A DNA stretch of 64,000 nucleotides from Occallatibacter savannae (GCF_003131205.1 NZ_QFFY01000004.1:372001-436000); one strand, 5' to 3'. Shown: positions 15,193 to 24,298, counted from the stretch's first letter. The notes: generated by a model from the sequence alone, not told the origin. Numbers and translations: made by a program.

Positions 15193-16302
15193 ATGAGAAG
15201 CTCTTCACGAATTGCGATTCTAGCGGCGTGCGCGACTGTATGTGCGGCGGCCGCGTCTGGTCAATCGGCAACTCCTAAGACATCACTTTTGGTGCTTTCG
15301 AAGCACGATCACACACTGGCGATCGTGGACCCGTCGAGCTTGCGCGTTGTGGCGCGAGTGCCTGTGGGGGACGATCCGCACGAGGTGGTTGCGTCAGCGG
15401 ATGGGCGGATTGCGTATGTGTCGAACTACGGGTTTGGCGCGTTTCACACGTTGGCGGTCGTAGATCTGGTCGCGCAGCGTGCAGAGCCGCCGATCGATCT
15501 GGGAGCACTCCGCGGGCCGCACGGACTGGCGTTCGCGCAGGGTAAGGTGTGGTTCACAGCGGAGGTGGCGAAGGCAATCGGGAGCTACGATCCTGGGTTA
15601 GGGAAGGTGAACTGGATCATGGGGACCGGGCAGAATCGCACGCACATGTTGTATGTTTTTCCCGATGCGCAGAAGATCGTGACGACCAATGTGAATTCCG
15701 CGACCGTGACGGTGCTGGAGCACTCGGACGGGCAGGCGAGTGGACCGCCGCCTCCGCCTCCGCCGCCGGGAAGCGGACCGGGCTGGCAGGGTGCGGGAGT
15801 GCCTCCGCCGGGAGCGCAGGGCGGTCCGCGACGGATGCCGGGTCCTCCGGGTGGCGACTGGAACGAAACGGTGATTCCAGTCGGAGGTGGAGCGGAGGGG
15901 TTTGACGTTTCGCCGGACGGCAAGCAGGCCTGGGTGGCGAACGCGTGGGATGGGACGATTTCAGTGATCGATCTTGCGCAGAAGAAGGTGACTGCGACGC
16001 TGCAGGCAAATGTGCGCGGAGCGAACCGTCTGAAGTTCACTCCGGATGAGAAACGGGCACTGGTGTCGGCGGGAGGCGAACTGGTTGTGTTCGACGTCGC
16101 AACGCAGAAGGAATTGAAGCGGCTGCGGATCGGCAAAGGCGGAGGTGGCGGTGTGCTGGTGCAGCCGGATGGAGCGCGGGTGTATGTGGCGTATGCAGAG
16201 GATGGGTTCGTGGCGGTGGTCGATCTGAAGACGCTGGAAGTTGTGGGGAGGGTGGAGGCGGGAGCTAATCCGGATGGGCTGGCGTGGGCTGTGCGGGAGT
16301 GA
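15193..16302 (+). CDS. YncE-like secreted beta-propeller protein
   Basis: The 369-aa protein begins with a signal peptide (IAILAACATVCAAAASG). The blades repeat the pattern LLVLSKHDHTLAIVDPSS, VPVGDDPHEVVASADGRIAY, FDVSPDGKQAWVANAWDG and VLVQPDGARVYVAYAEDG, as in YVTN/YncE propellers. A Gly/Pro-rich loop with eight prolines in a row interrupts it at residues of about 185-225. The start at 15193 is chosen for the signal peptide. No enzymatic motif is seen. Confidence 0.85.
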   Translation: MRSSSRIAILAACATVCAAAASGQSATPKTSLLVLSKHDHTLAIVDPSSLRVVARVPVGDDPHEVVASADGRIAYVSNYGFGAFHTLAVVDLVAQRAEPPIDLGALRGPHGLAFAQGKVWFTAEVAKAIGSYDPGLGKVNWIMGTGQNRTHMLYVFPDAQKIVTTNVNSATVTVLEHSDGQASGPPPPPPPPGSGPGWQGAGVPPPGAQGGPRRMPGPPGGDWNETVIPVGGGAEGFDVSPDGKQAWVANAWDGTISVIDLAQKKVTATLQANVRGANRLKFTPDEKRALVSAGGELVVFDVATQKELKRLRIGKGGGGGVLVQPDGARVYVAYAEDGFVAVVDLKTLEVVGRVEAGANPDGLAWAVRE

Positions 16303-16415
16303 AGTTGGCACAACCCATTGACTCCTCGTAAGGGTGGCTACGTCTCCACATGGCAGGGAAGCCGCTAAGCGGGGCACAGCTCCGATCAGGTTAGCGATGT
16401 ATGGTTACTGCAGAA

Positions 16416-16446
16416 AAGGGCCGGACTCGATGGAGTTCCGGCCCTT
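16416..16446 (+). terminator. Terminator-like hairpin after the YncE-like gene
   Basis: AAGGGCCGGACTC (16416-16428) pairs with GAGTTCCGGCCCTT (16433-16446) with one bulged T. The T run after it is weak (GAGTTT). The GGCCGGA/TTCCGGCC core also appears in the stronger terminator at 19046-19077. Confidence 0.65.
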
Positions 16447-16525
16447 GAGTTTCGGTGCGTCGCCTAAATGACGAGAATTTCTAGCTGAGCTGCCACTAGG
16501 CGGCCGAGTGTTAGGACCCGAACGC

Positions 16526-16580
16526 TTGACATTCGGCTTATCTAGAATATACAGTCGATCATCGATATAACGATCATCGA
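16526..16580 (+). promoter_or_regulatory. PadR operon promoter with a repeated dyad
   Basis: TTGACA (16526-16531) and TATACA (16548-16553) have a 16-base spacer. Just downstream GATCATCGA occurs twice (16557-16565 and 16572-16580), 15 bases apart, each within a TCGAT-C-ATCGA-like dyad. This is the expected place for autorepression by the PadR protein encoded next. Confidence 0.7.
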
Positions 16581-16613
16581 GCATGGATGCTTCGTAGTGA
16601 GGTGGTCAACTGG

Positions 16614-16964
16614 ATGCCAAAGAGAAGACTCGATCCACTGCCCTCCGCTGCCTTTCAGATTCTGCTCTCGCTTGCGGAAGAGAGTCTGCATGGATACGGC
16701 ATCATGCGGCAAGTGGAGCAGCAGACAAACGGACGCATGCGATTGGGGCCGGGAACTCTGTACAGCTCGATTGAGGCGTTGCTGGAAAATGGGTTGATCG
16801 AGGAAGTGGATCGCCGTTCCGCGCCGAACGAGGCAGAGGAGAGGCGGCGGTATTATCGGCTGACGTCCGTAGGGCGGAAGGTGGCTCGATCTGAAGCCGA
16901 GAGGCTGGCAGATCTTCTGCGTGTTGCGAGAGCCAAGAATATTCTCAGGGGGGATTATGTCTGA
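16614..16964 (+). CDS. PadR-family transcriptional regulator
   Basis: This 116-aa protein is a PadR winged helix: LPSAAFQILLSLAEESLHGYGIMRQVE, then RLGPGTLYSSIEALLENGLIEE, and YYRLTSVGRKVARSEAERL. The ATG at 16614 follows GAGGTGG; an ATG at 16587 gives nine more residues. It overlaps the next gene by 8 bases, so it probably regulates that gene and itself through the repeated dyad upstream. Confidence 0.9.
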   Translation: MPKRRLDPLPSAAFQILLSLAEESLHGYGIMRQVEQQTNGRMRLGPGTLYSSIEALLENGLIEEVDRRSAPNEAEERRRYYRLTSVGRKVARSEAERLADLLRVARAKNILRGDYV

Positions 16965-18003
16965 AAAGATCTATGCCTTCCTTCTCCGGTTGTATCCATC
17001 TGCTTTTCGCAAACGGTATGAACAGGAAACCATGCAACTGCTTCGCGATCGGATTCGCGATGAGCCGGGCGCGTTTCCGCGACTGCGACTCAGCCTCGAG
17101 TTGATCGTCGATGTAATGCAGTCCTTGCCGCAGGCTTATAGGAACTCTTATGCCGAGGTGGCTAGCCCGGTCGCTGCTGTCGAACGCATCGATGGTGTTC
17201 CGTCGTTCCATATGATTCACGATGAGCCGATTCGGCGGGGAACGTTCGTTGTCGCAGGAACGATGACCATAGCCGCGCTGATTGCATTTGGATTTGTGAT
17301 GAGACTTCCGATCCCATCTGAAATCGTAGGGCTGAAGGGTAGCAGGTCTCCGGTGGAATCGGTGCTTGATCGTTTGAACAGGCAGGCGCCGCCGGATTCG
17401 GCAGAGCATGTTTCTTCCGCGAATTCTGACGAGGCTCAGACGGACGCGAACGGCGACGCCAAGCGGTCGGTGGCTTCGCAGAGTCCCGGTGATGGGATGG
17501 CGAGCGGAGGCGCATCAAAGGCGGATGCGCGAATGCTTGAGCCGGTGAAGCCGGTTCCGAACGCGGGCACTTTTAATCCGGGCTCCTGGACATCCGTGAA
17601 GGGGCGAGTTTCGCAAACGCGTGCCACACAAGCTGAAGCCTCTCGAAGCCAGGCGCAGTCGGCAACATCTTCTGGACAGATCCTTGTCGATGCGCCTGCG
17701 GACCTTTCGGGAAGGTGGTTTGAATCTCAGGCAGCGGGCGCGGATGTTTTGTTTTCGGGTGGGTTCGTTCTGGTGCAGCATGGCCCGGTGCTGAATGGTT
17801 TCGCAGGAGTGGGCTCACCTGAACAGAGCGCCGTCATTCGTGGCTCAGTGACGGGCGATTCGGTGAAGTTCGAAGTCTCCGACGGACGGAAGAGCTTCCT
17901 CTACAACCTCAAGCTGGAAGGCGAAGAAATGCGAGGAACTGTGACAATCGTTATCGGGAACGAGATACGTGGCGTCGAGGTCGAGTTGCGAAGAGTTCGT
18001 TAA
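16957..18003 (+). CDS. PadR-coupled single-pass membrane protein
   Basis: This 348-aa protein starts at ATG 16957, inside the PadR gene. The N-terminus (LLRLYPSAFRKRYEQETMQLLRD, shown in part) matches the cytosolic leader often found ahead of acidobacterial permeases. One membrane helix lies near residue 100 (FVVAGTMTIAALIAFGFVM). A long Ser/Ala/Gln-rich linker follows, then a C-terminal beta domain (DLSGRWFESQ, VLNGFAGVG, MRGTVTIVIGNEIRGVEVEL). I do not recognise the periplasmic domain. The CDS ends 33 bp before the TIGR03435 gene and may share its transcript. Confidence 0.75.
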   Translation: MSEKIYAFLLRLYPSAFRKRYEQETMQLLRDRIRDEPGAFPRLRLSLELIVDVMQSLPQAYRNSYAEVASPVAAVERIDGVPSFHMIHDEPIRRGTFVVAGTMTIAALIAFGFVMRLPIPSEIVGLKGSRSPVESVLDRLNRQAPPDSAEHVSSANSDEAQTDANGDAKRSVASQSPGDGMASGGASKADARMLEPVKPVPNAGTFNPGSWTSVKGRVSQTRATQAEASRSQAQSATSSGQILVDAPADLSGRWFESQAAGADVLFSGGFVLVQHGPVLNGFAGVGSPEQSAVIRGSVTGDSVKFEVSDGRKSFLYNLKLEGEEMRGTVTIVIGNEIRGVEVELRRVR

Positions 18004-18036
18004 AGCCACAGCATGAGTTTGCCTGCGGAGGGAACT

Positions 18037-19023
18037 ATGCAGTGGAAGCGGCAACTGTTCGGTTTGGCTGCGAGCCCTCTTGCGTTGATGTTGACAGCGG
18101 CGGCAGGGGAGAGCCAAGTACCGAACGAGCGGGCCTGGGAGCAAGCAGCAGGCGGGAAGATGGCGTTTGAAGTAGCCTCTGTAAGACTGAACGCGGAGCC
18201 GCTTCAGTCATCGAATTTCAGATTGAGCCCCGATGATGCATACGCAGAGACCGGCGGGCTGCTGGACGCTGTCGCACCTGTTGGGAACTACATCGAATTT
18301 GCCTACAAGCTTCAACCAACTCGGGAGCAGTGGGAGGCCATGTACGCGCATGTGCCGCAGTGGGTGACGACATCGAATTATGAGATCCACGCACGGGCGC
18401 CGACGTCGAATCCGAGCAAGGACCAGATGCGGCTGATGATGCAAAGTCTGCTGAGGGAGCGGTTCGGCTTGGTGGTGCATTTTGAATCGAGGGAGACTCC
18501 GGTGTTGGAGATGAATCTTGTGAAGCCCGGAAAGCTGGGAACGGAGTTGCGTCCGCATCAAGACGGTCCGCCGTGCACCGTAACAGCACCTCCTGGATCG
18601 GGGATCTTAAGCAATTCGGCTTCAGGCGGGGTTGTCCTGAAGGGGCCTGAGGTTTTTCCTGCGAGGTGCGGAGCTGTCGAGGCTCGTTTCGAGTCGCATG
18701 AAGAGATGCTGATGGGGGGACGAGACACGACGATGGATACGATCGCCAACTATCTTTCGATCGGCAGGTTAGGGCGCCCCGTGGTCGACGTGACGGGATT
18801 GACCGGAAGATTCGATTTGAAGCTGAGTTGGACACCCGATCCAGGAACATTTAGAAGAGGGTCTCGAGATTCGGAATCGCAGGACGCAGCTTCTTCCGAG
18901 TCGCCTCAGGCTCCTCCATTTCTTGAAGCGGTGAGAGAGCAACTCGGACTAAAGCTGACTCCTGCGAGAGCCCAGCTTAAGACATTGGTGATCGACCATG
19001 TGAACAGGCCTTCGGAGAATTGA
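18037..19023 (+). CDS. TIGR03435-family secreted protein
   Basis: This 328-aa protein starts at ATG 18037 after GGAGGG, with a signal peptide (LFGLAASPLALMLTAAAG). The family signature is clear: FEVASVRLN, the LLDAVAPVGNYIEFAYKL segment, DQMRLMMQSLLRERFGLVVH, MDTIANYLS and RPVVDVTGLTGRFDLKLSWTP (shown in part). The family is strongly expanded in soil Acidobacteria and has no established function. It may sit in the PadR operon. Confidence 0.9.
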   Translation: MQWKRQLFGLAASPLALMLTAAAGESQVPNERAWEQAAGGKMAFEVASVRLNAEPLQSSNFRLSPDDAYAETGGLLDAVAPVGNYIEFAYKLQPTREQWEAMYAHVPQWVTTSNYEIHARAPTSNPSKDQMRLMMQSLLRERFGLVVHFESRETPVLEMNLVKPGKLGTELRPHQDGPPCTVTAPPGSGILSNSASGGVVLKGPEVFPARCGAVEARFESHEEMLMGGRDTTMDTIANYLSIGRLGRPVVDVTGLTGRFDLKLSWTPDPGTFRRGSRDSESQDAASSESPQAPPFLEAVREQLGLKLTPARAQLKTLVIDHVNRPSEN

Positions 19024-19045
19024 ACACACTGTATCCCAGTAAGCG

Positions 19046-19077
19046 AAAGGCCGGAACTTGGGGGAGTTCCGGCCTTT
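19046..19077. terminator. Bidirectional terminator between convergent genes
   Basis: AAAGGCCGGAACT (19046-19058) pairs exactly with AGTTCCGGCCTTT (19065-19077). The hairpin separates the TIGR03435 gene from the convergent arabinofuranosidase gene. Confidence 0.9.
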
Positions 19078-19100
19078 GAGTTTGTTGCCATGATTTGAGT

Positions 19101-21014
19101 TCAGCGCAGATCGAATTGGATTGCCTGGATGGAGTAGGGCGGCAGGGTGATGGAGAAGTTGCTGCTTGCGTTGTGAATCGTGGACTCGACCGGGGCAATG
19201 CGCTTGGGATCGTTGATGGAGTTGGTGGTTTGCGTGTCGGGTGCGCTGATGCGAACGACTTTCGCTTCGGCTGCGGGGTGGGATCCCGGAAGCGCCAGTG
19301 TAAGCGGCTTGGGATCGGATGATGCGTTGACGAGCTTGAGGTAGAGCTGCTTCTTCTGGCTGTTGATCGTTGCGGAGTAGAAGAGCTTCTCTCCGGCGTT
19401 TTGGATGTCGGACGCGATGGTGTGATCGCCGAGATACGAGCTGAAGATGACCTGGGCGTAGTAGGCGGGCGAGCCGTAGCTCGTCGCGGTGTTGTAGCCG
19501 ATGAGGTCGGTGTCCCACTGCATGCCGCCGGGGTTGACGTTGACGAAGAGCGGCGCGTAGCAGGACATGACGATGAGGTCGCTGTTGCGCTCGAGGCCGG
19601 TCATCCACGCGGCGTCGCCGAGAGCTGCGCCCATGTTCGGAGTGGGGATGCCTTCGCGCGTGGCCCACTCGCCGACGAAGATCTTAGGGCCATTGCGGTC
19701 AGTCTTGTCGTAGTGATGCGCGTCGGCGAAGTTCTGCGTAGCGCGAACGTAGTAGTGATCGTCCTGCACCTCGGGCCTCATTAGCTTGAGAGGCATCGTG
19801 GCGATGAGCTGAAGGTCGGGGTACTTGGCCTTGATCGCCTTGTAGAACTGCGCATAACGGCCCTCGTAGCTGCCGGAGCGGTCGAACTGATCTTCGTTGC
19901 CGATTTCAACGTAGGTGAGCTTGAAGGGAGCGGGGTGTCCGTCTTTGATTCGCTGGGCTCCCCACTTTGTTTCGGGACCGCCGGTGACGTATTCGATTTC
20001 GTCGAGCGCGTCCTGGACGTAGGGCTCGAGATCGGAACCCGGATTGACGTGCTCCTGCGCGAGGGAGTAGCCGGCGTAGACGGCGAGGACGGGATTCATG
20101 TGCAGGTCTTCGCACCAGCCGAGGAACTCAAGCAGGCCCATGCCGTCAGAGGACTGGTAGTTCCATGGGCTGCGGTGGGTGGGACGATCGACGAGCGGGC
20201 CGATGGTCTTCTTCCAGTCGAAGCGCTCCTTGATGTGGTCGCCTTCAAGATAGTTGCCGCCGGGGAAACGGAGGAACTGCGGATGCATTGCGGCCATCTT
20301 CTCCATGAGATCAACGCGGAAGCCGTTCTGGCGATCGTGATAAGTCGGCGGGAACAGGGAGACGAGCTGAATCCAAAGAGTGCCCGCGTGCGGCGCGGTG
20401 ATGGAGAGGTGATTGGTGACGGAGGGCTGGATGGCGCCCGTCTTGAGCGTGAAGGTGTATTGCTTCCACTCGGAGCTGATGGCGGGGACGCTGGCGGAGG
20501 CGACGGGTTTGCCGGTGTTGCTGTTGACCAGGCTGACGCTGATGGGGCCGATGGCAGCGGTGTCGGACTTGGCGTAGAAGGAGCCGTGATAGGTGGTGTT
20601 GGGATGCAGAGAGTATCCCCACCATCCGGTGTTGACGATCCCGGCGGGGCTCTGCGGGTCGGCCTGCTTGATTTCGATTTTGAGACTCGAGGTCAAAGCG
20701 GTGCTTGGTCCGGTCGACGGATCGTGGACCATCTTGGCGATGGCATTGCCGCCCTCGTAGAGGTACCAGTTGTGAATGCCACTCCAGTCGCCGAAGAATG
20801 TGCGGTTGCGGACCATCTCGGCGTAGAGGCCGCCGTCGTAGGAGTAGTTGATTTCTTCGGTCATAAGGCCGTAGAGGGTAGGGCTAATCGAAGTGGTCGG
20901 GCGGTCAGGGTGGAGGGTGAGGGTAGCAGGGGTGTTCTGGGCAGAGATGACCAGCGATGTCGCAGCAATAAAGGCAGCGAGAGGCAGAATGCGGGCAAAC
21001 GTTTTCTTTAGCAT
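19101..21014 (-). CDS. GH51 alpha-L-arabinofuranosidase, secreted
   Basis: The 637-aa protein has a signal peptide (PLAAFIAATSLVISA). A carbohydrate-binding-like beta domain covers residues of about 75-230. The TIM barrel carries FLRFPGGNYLEGDH, the acid/base Glu in VEIGNEDQF (about 370) and the nucleophile Glu in IFVGEWATREG (about 446), followed by a C-terminal beta sandwich. It removes arabinose side chains from plant polysaccharides, fitting a soil plant-litter lifestyle. Confidence 0.93.
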   Translation of the reverse strand: MLKKTFARILPLAAFIAATSLVISAQNTPATLTLHPDRPTTSISPTLYGLMTEEINYSYDGGLYAEMVRNRTFFGDWSGIHNWYLYEGGNAIAKMVHDPSTGPSTALTSSLKIEIKQADPQSPAGIVNTGWWGYSLHPNTTYHGSFYAKSDTAAIGPISVSLVNSNTGKPVASASVPAISSEWKQYTFTLKTGAIQPSVTNHLSITAPHAGTLWIQLVSLFPPTYHDRQNGFRVDLMEKMAAMHPQFLRFPGGNYLEGDHIKERFDWKKTIGPLVDRPTHRSPWNYQSSDGMGLLEFLGWCEDLHMNPVLAVYAGYSLAQEHVNPGSDLEPYVQDALDEIEYVTGGPETKWGAQRIKDGHPAPFKLTYVEIGNEDQFDRSGSYEGRYAQFYKAIKAKYPDLQLIATMPLKLMRPEVQDDHYYVRATQNFADAHHYDKTDRNGPKIFVGEWATREGIPTPNMGAALGDAAWMTGLERNSDLIVMSCYAPLFVNVNPGGMQWDTDLIGYNTATSYGSPAYYAQVIFSSYLGDHTIASDIQNAGEKLFYSATINSQKKQLYLKLVNASSDPKPLTLALPGSHPAAEAKVVRISAPDTQTTNSINDPKRIAPVESTIHNASSNFSITLPPYSIQAIQFDLR

Positions 21015-21182
21015 GCGTAGTGAACTCCGGAAATGTTGACGGGCCAGTATAAATGGCCGGCTCTTGTGAGAGTTTTTCGCAGGGGAGCGGGTGAATCTTT
21101 GACAGGTAAGTTGTGGGTTGATACGCTTTCAAAGGGCGCATCCCGGCTGATCTGCCGTTCTCATCTGCCCTTCTCAATCAGC

Positions 21183-21260
21183 GTCCCCGTCGTCTAGCCC
21201 GGCCTAGGACACCGCCCTTTCACGGCGATAACACGGGTTCAAATCCCGTCGGGGACGCCA
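21183..21260 (+). tRNA. tRNA-Glu (anticodon TTC)
   Basis: Acceptor arms GTCCCCG (21183-21189) and CGGGGAC (21250-21256) pair fully, followed by G and an encoded CCA. The anticodon loop is CTTTCAC and the T loop is GGGTTCAAATCCC. The D loop is long. The gene marks the left edge of the integrated element. Confidence 0.95.
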
Positions 21261-21349
21261 ATAAAATCTATAACTTGCAAGTGGATTTCCATCCGGTTTA
21301 TCTTGGACGGTAACGCTGTGGTCACGACCCGGCCAGAACCTTGAGAGGT

Positions 21350-21790
21350 TCAATTCATTTCATTGGGATCAATTCCCATGGCTCGCATTGTGGCTAGACT
21401 GACCAGCTGGATGTGCTCGGCTTGAGCTTCTGGGAAGACATACGCGATCGGCCGCAGGTCCTCTAAATCGGTCATGCTCACTGGAGGATCAAAGCAAGCT
21501 TCATCATCGGGATTTGCATAACCATCTTCCCGCACCAAGTTGAGGAACTCTGTCTTGCTCTGGCCATCCCTAAAGGAGAACCAGAGCTCGTAAGCATTCA
21601 TCTCCGGGTCACCGAGCTGCGCCAGCATCCGGGTATCGGTCGCGAGCGCAAATGCGAACAACCGCCCAATGTAATTGAGGTTTATCTCGGAGTGCTTCGG
21701 TTCGTCGTCAGAGACCATCACAACATCGACCAGCCAATCAGTCTCTTCCTTCCAATAGGCTGTGAATCCATCATCGAGGTTAGTTGCCAT
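21350..21790 (-). CDS. Unknown element protein, 146 aa
   Basis: An acidic protein (motifs LNYIGRLFAFALATDTRML, MNAYELWFSFRDGQSKTEF, VSMTDLEDLRPIAYVFPE). It starts at ATG 21790 and overlaps the integrase 3' end by 11 bases, so it is co-translated with it. I do not recognise it. It lies between the integrase and the tRNA, close to the presumed attachment site. Confidence 0.7.
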   Translation of the reverse strand: MATNLDDGFTAYWKEETDWLVDVVMVSDDEPKHSEINLNYIGRLFAFALATDTRMLAQLGDPEMNAYELWFSFRDGQSKTEFLNLVREDGYANPDDEACFDPPVSMTDLEDLRPIAYVFPEAQAEHIQLVSLATMRAMGIDPNEMN

Positions 21791-22865
21791 CTTGTGCGAC
21801 CTCTTCCGCCGACTTGGCAAATGCTGTGTCCAACAACTTCACGGCGTCAGACAGGTGTGCAGGAGAGAGATGCTGATAGCGGGCAGCCATGCGTAGGTCC
21901 TTGTGACCTAGCAGCACAGCCACTGTGTGAATATCGGCGCCCTTCATTCGCATCCAGCTAGCAGCCGTATGACGCAAGTCATGGAAATGGAAGTCATGAA
22001 TTTCAGCCGATCTGCAGGCCCTCAGGAAACTCAGAGACACGTTCTCGGGCGTGACGGATTCGCCCTGGAAAATCCTATCAGTTGGCTTTGCATGCACCTG
22101 TGTTCCGATAGATTGCAGAGCTTGTAGGGCAAGCTCATTTAGATAGACGATGCGCCCCTCGCCATTCTTCGTTTGCGGCAACAGGAGTCTCGAGTTCTTC
22201 ATGTCGATGTCCAGCCATCTAAGGCCCAATATCTCGCCTCTACGCATTCCTGTGCTGACGGCCAGAACCGCGATTGGACGGAGCCACTCCGGACAAGCTT
22301 CGAGCACCGCTCGGAGTTCACCAGGCTGCAAATAGCGCACTCTTCCGGCCGGCGCCTTTGGAGCTTTCACTCCATGCGCGGGGTTCGCAGGGATCAATTC
22401 CCACTCCACCGCAAGAGACATCAGGTGTTTCAGTACATTCAGTTCCTTAGTGACAGATGCGGCCGAGACCTCGCCGCTTCGCTCCGTCACATACCGTTGC
22501 ACATCCGCGCGGCGAACGCTGGCGATCTTTGTTTCGGTCCCAAAGAAAGGCTTGATATGGCTCTCCAATATGCCACTCTCGCGAACGTAGGCAGCCGGTG
22601 TGAGTCGCGCTTTCTGATGTTTTAGGTAGCGGTTTACAACCGTAGTTAGCATCTCAGCGGATGGTGGCGCATAGCCGAGAGTCAGGATCTTTTCGACGCG
22701 TGCCTTCTCCGCGTTTAGAAGTGAGCGAGCCTGTTGCAGAGTGTGAGCTTGCAACTTTCGTTGACGTCGCTTCCCGCTCGCGTCGATCCACGAGCCCCAC
22801 CAGGTACCCGGCCTGTCCCTCCGCTGGTAGATTCCGTCTCGGTCCTTCACTTTGCCTTTAGGCAC
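21780..22865 (-). CDS. Tyrosine-recombinase integrase
   Basis: This 361-aa protein has an N-terminal arm domain (WWGSWIDASGKRRQRKL), a SAM-like core-binding domain (VVNRYLKHQKARLTPAAY) and a catalytic domain with Arg in STGMRRGEILGLRW, HxxR in FHDLRHTAASW, His in LLGHKDLRMAARY and the Tyr nucleophile in ARYQHLS. It integrates and excises the element. GTG 22865 is chosen for its GGGAGGAG site; the TTG at 22916 extends the frame over direct repeats. Confidence 0.93.
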   Translation of the reverse strand: MPKGKVKDRDGIYQRRDRPGTWWGSWIDASGKRRQRKLQAHTLQQARSLLNAEKARVEKILTLGYAPPSAEMLTTVVNRYLKHQKARLTPAAYVRESGILESHIKPFFGTETKIASVRRADVQRYVTERSGEVSAASVTKELNVLKHLMSLAVEWELIPANPAHGVKAPKAPAGRVRYLQPGELRAVLEACPEWLRPIAVLAVSTGMRRGEILGLRWLDIDMKNSRLLLPQTKNGEGRIVYLNELALQALQSIGTQVHAKPTDRIFQGESVTPENVSLSFLRACRSAEIHDFHFHDLRHTAASWMRMKGADIHTVAVLLGHKDLRMAARYQHLSPAHLSDAVKLLDTAFAKSAEEVAQDGN

Positions 22866-22907
22866 GTGCTCCTCCCATCGTTCAAAAATAATTTGAAAAA
22901 TAATCAG

Positions 22908-22926
22908 GTGGCGCAAAGTGGCGCAA
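22908..22926. repeat. Direct repeat upstream of the integrase
   Basis: GTGGCGCAA occurs twice, 10 bases apart (22908-22916 and 22918-22926), so both copies face the same side of the helix. Such spacing suits binding of Int or Xis arms or of a regulator of int. Confidence 0.5.
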
Positions 22927-22984
22927 TCACCTCTCGAACGAAGTGCTATCTACGTCGAGCATCCCAGGAAAGTTGCTGATTCTA

Positions 22985-23045
22985 TGGCGCGCCTTAAAAA
23001 TTTGAACTCCCGACCTTCTGATTCGGATTCAGAATGTCTAATCGT
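22985..23045 (-). other. Degenerate tRNA-Arg(CCG)-like 3' half
   Basis: On the minus strand an anticodon arm (TCTGA, loop ATCCGAA with anticodon CCG, TCAGA at 23033-23017) is followed by AAGGTCGGGAGTTCAAAT, matching variable and T arms, and ends GGCGCGCCA. The acceptor and D arms do not pair, so it is not a working tRNA. A tRNA 3' half next to an integrase is typical of an att remnant. Confidence 0.55.
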
Positions 23046-23161
23046 AAGCGATTGATCGTTAACAACTTAAACGTCACATGGGGCTCTTTGACATTGACAT
23101 CACGACTGCGCAAAATGGGGCTACTTAAGTGATGCAAACGTAGCAACGGAGGATAACGGTA

Positions 23162-23386
23162 GTGAGAACAAAGGTCAATCGAGTCAAGGGCAAACCCGAA
23201 CTGGAGCGAGCAACACTACTAAGTGTTGATGAGTGTGCTGAGATCGCAGGAAATTCCGCGTTCTGGTGGCGGCGGGCTGCATACTCCGGGCGCGTTTCGA
23301 GTGTGAAGCTTGGAAGTTCTCTTCGCATCTCTCTGGATGAAGTGAACCGGATCATTTCTGAAAACACTCGTCCTCGCGTTGCTTGA
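23162..23386 (+). CDS. Small excisionase-like DNA-binding protein
   Basis: The 74-aa protein has a MerR/excisionase-like helix-turn-helix with the order LSVDECAEIAGNSAFWWRRA, then VSSVKLGSSLRISLDEVNRI. This is the pattern of proteins that bend att DNA or regulate early genes. GTG start at 23162, GGAGG at about 23147. It is divergent from the integrase and heads the plus-strand genes of the element. Confidence 0.7.
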   Translation: MRTKVNRVKGKPELERATLLSVDECAEIAGNSAFWWRRAAYSGRVSSVKLGSSLRISLDEVNRIISENTRPRVA

Positions 23387-23396
23387 GGGGCCAACG

Positions 23397-24023
23397 ATGC
23401 GAGCAGAAGAGTTGTTGCTTATAGAATCCGCCGCTGCTGATCCTACATCGCGCGAATTTGAAATTCTAATGGCGACTTTCGATCTCAGCGAAAGCTATCG
23501 CGAATGCCTAATATCCGTACTAGGCGCGCATACGTGGGAGACGTCACAGAAGCCCTTAAGTGCTCTGCGGCGGAAGGTCCTTTCGGCTGTATTCAGCCGC
23601 CGCGGCCGCCGAGATCGACCTCAAGCGGTCGCACTTGGCTTATCGGAAGCAGCGATGAGCTTTGCACACCTTCGAAATGCGGAAGCCTTTCCGGTTCGCG
23701 AACTGGATGGAGTATGGAGGTCGGGTCGTGGGCTCGATCCATACTGCGAGGAGCGAGCCTCTACGATCCCGCTCTCGTTCCGATTGCGAGAGAGCCGTGG
23801 CAAACCGATCGATTGGCGCACGATCGCTGATTCGTTGGATCATGCCGGGCTAGACGAGTTGGAAATGGCATTCGTGATGTGCTATCTCGGCCAGAAACGC
23901 GCCCGAGCTCGGTTCGTCGCGGACCAGGGATCTGACGAGAGCGCACGTAGAGCCGCCCTAGCTGCGGTAAAGCGCGTGCAACGCAAGATGCCCAAAATCA
24001 GACGCGCACTGCTCAATGAATAG
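23397..24023 (+). CDS. Unknown element protein, 208 aa
   Basis: A helical basic protein; the C-terminal segment DELEMAFVMCYLGQKRARARFVA followed by AALAAVKRVQRKMPKIRRAL resembles a DNA-binding or sigma-like helical domain, but I cannot assign a family. The ATG at 23397 is used in preference to a TTG at 23379 that overlaps the previous gene. Confidence 0.6.
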   Translation: MRAEELLLIESAAADPTSREFEILMATFDLSESYRECLISVLGAHTWETSQKPLSALRRKVLSAVFSRRGRRDRPQAVALGLSEAAMSFAHLRNAEAFPVRELDGVWRSGRGLDPYCEERASTIPLSFRLRESRGKPIDWRTIADSLDHAGLDELEMAFVMCYLGQKRARARFVADQGSDESARRAALAAVKRVQRKMPKIRRALLNE

Positions 24024-24088
24024 TGTTTTTGCACAGGGTGAGTGTCCCAGTTTGATGTCCAGCAGGGGAATAAGTGAGAGGTCACACA

Positions 24089-24298
24089 ATGAATTTCAGC
24101 CTATACGTGGTGTTCGAGGGGGCGAGCGGTCACGGGCCCACACCCATGTGCAGAATCGCTGATCGCACGATCACAAGAGACGCGATCCAGCGCGCGCTAG
24201 CAAAAGCCGAGGCCACTCCACTGTCCAGCGACGATGCTATACGTGCTGAGCTGCTTCACCAACGCACCGAGCTTCGCGAGATTCTTTCTCTGCTGTAG
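24089..24298 (+). CDS. Small unknown element protein, 69 aa
   Basis: The ATG at 24089 follows GAGAGG. The protein has an N-terminal beta part (FSLYVVFEGASGHGP) and a helical tail (RDAIQRALAKAEATPL, RAELLHQRTELREILSLL). Not recognised; its position between other short plus-strand genes supports it being real. Confidence 0.5.
   Translation: MNFSLYVVFEGASGHGPTPMCRIADRTITRDAIQRALAKAEATPLSSDDAIRAELLHQRTELREILSLL

Noticed and set aside
19935..21011. 358-residue plus-strand frame opposite the arabinofuranosidase gene
   Set aside because: Its Gly/Val/Asp-rich sequence is the antisense of a clear GH51 gene with signal peptide and catalytic motifs.
22985..23045. Functional tRNA-Arg gene
   Set aside because: Anticodon and T arms are recognisable but acceptor and D arms do not form, so it is treated as a remnant.
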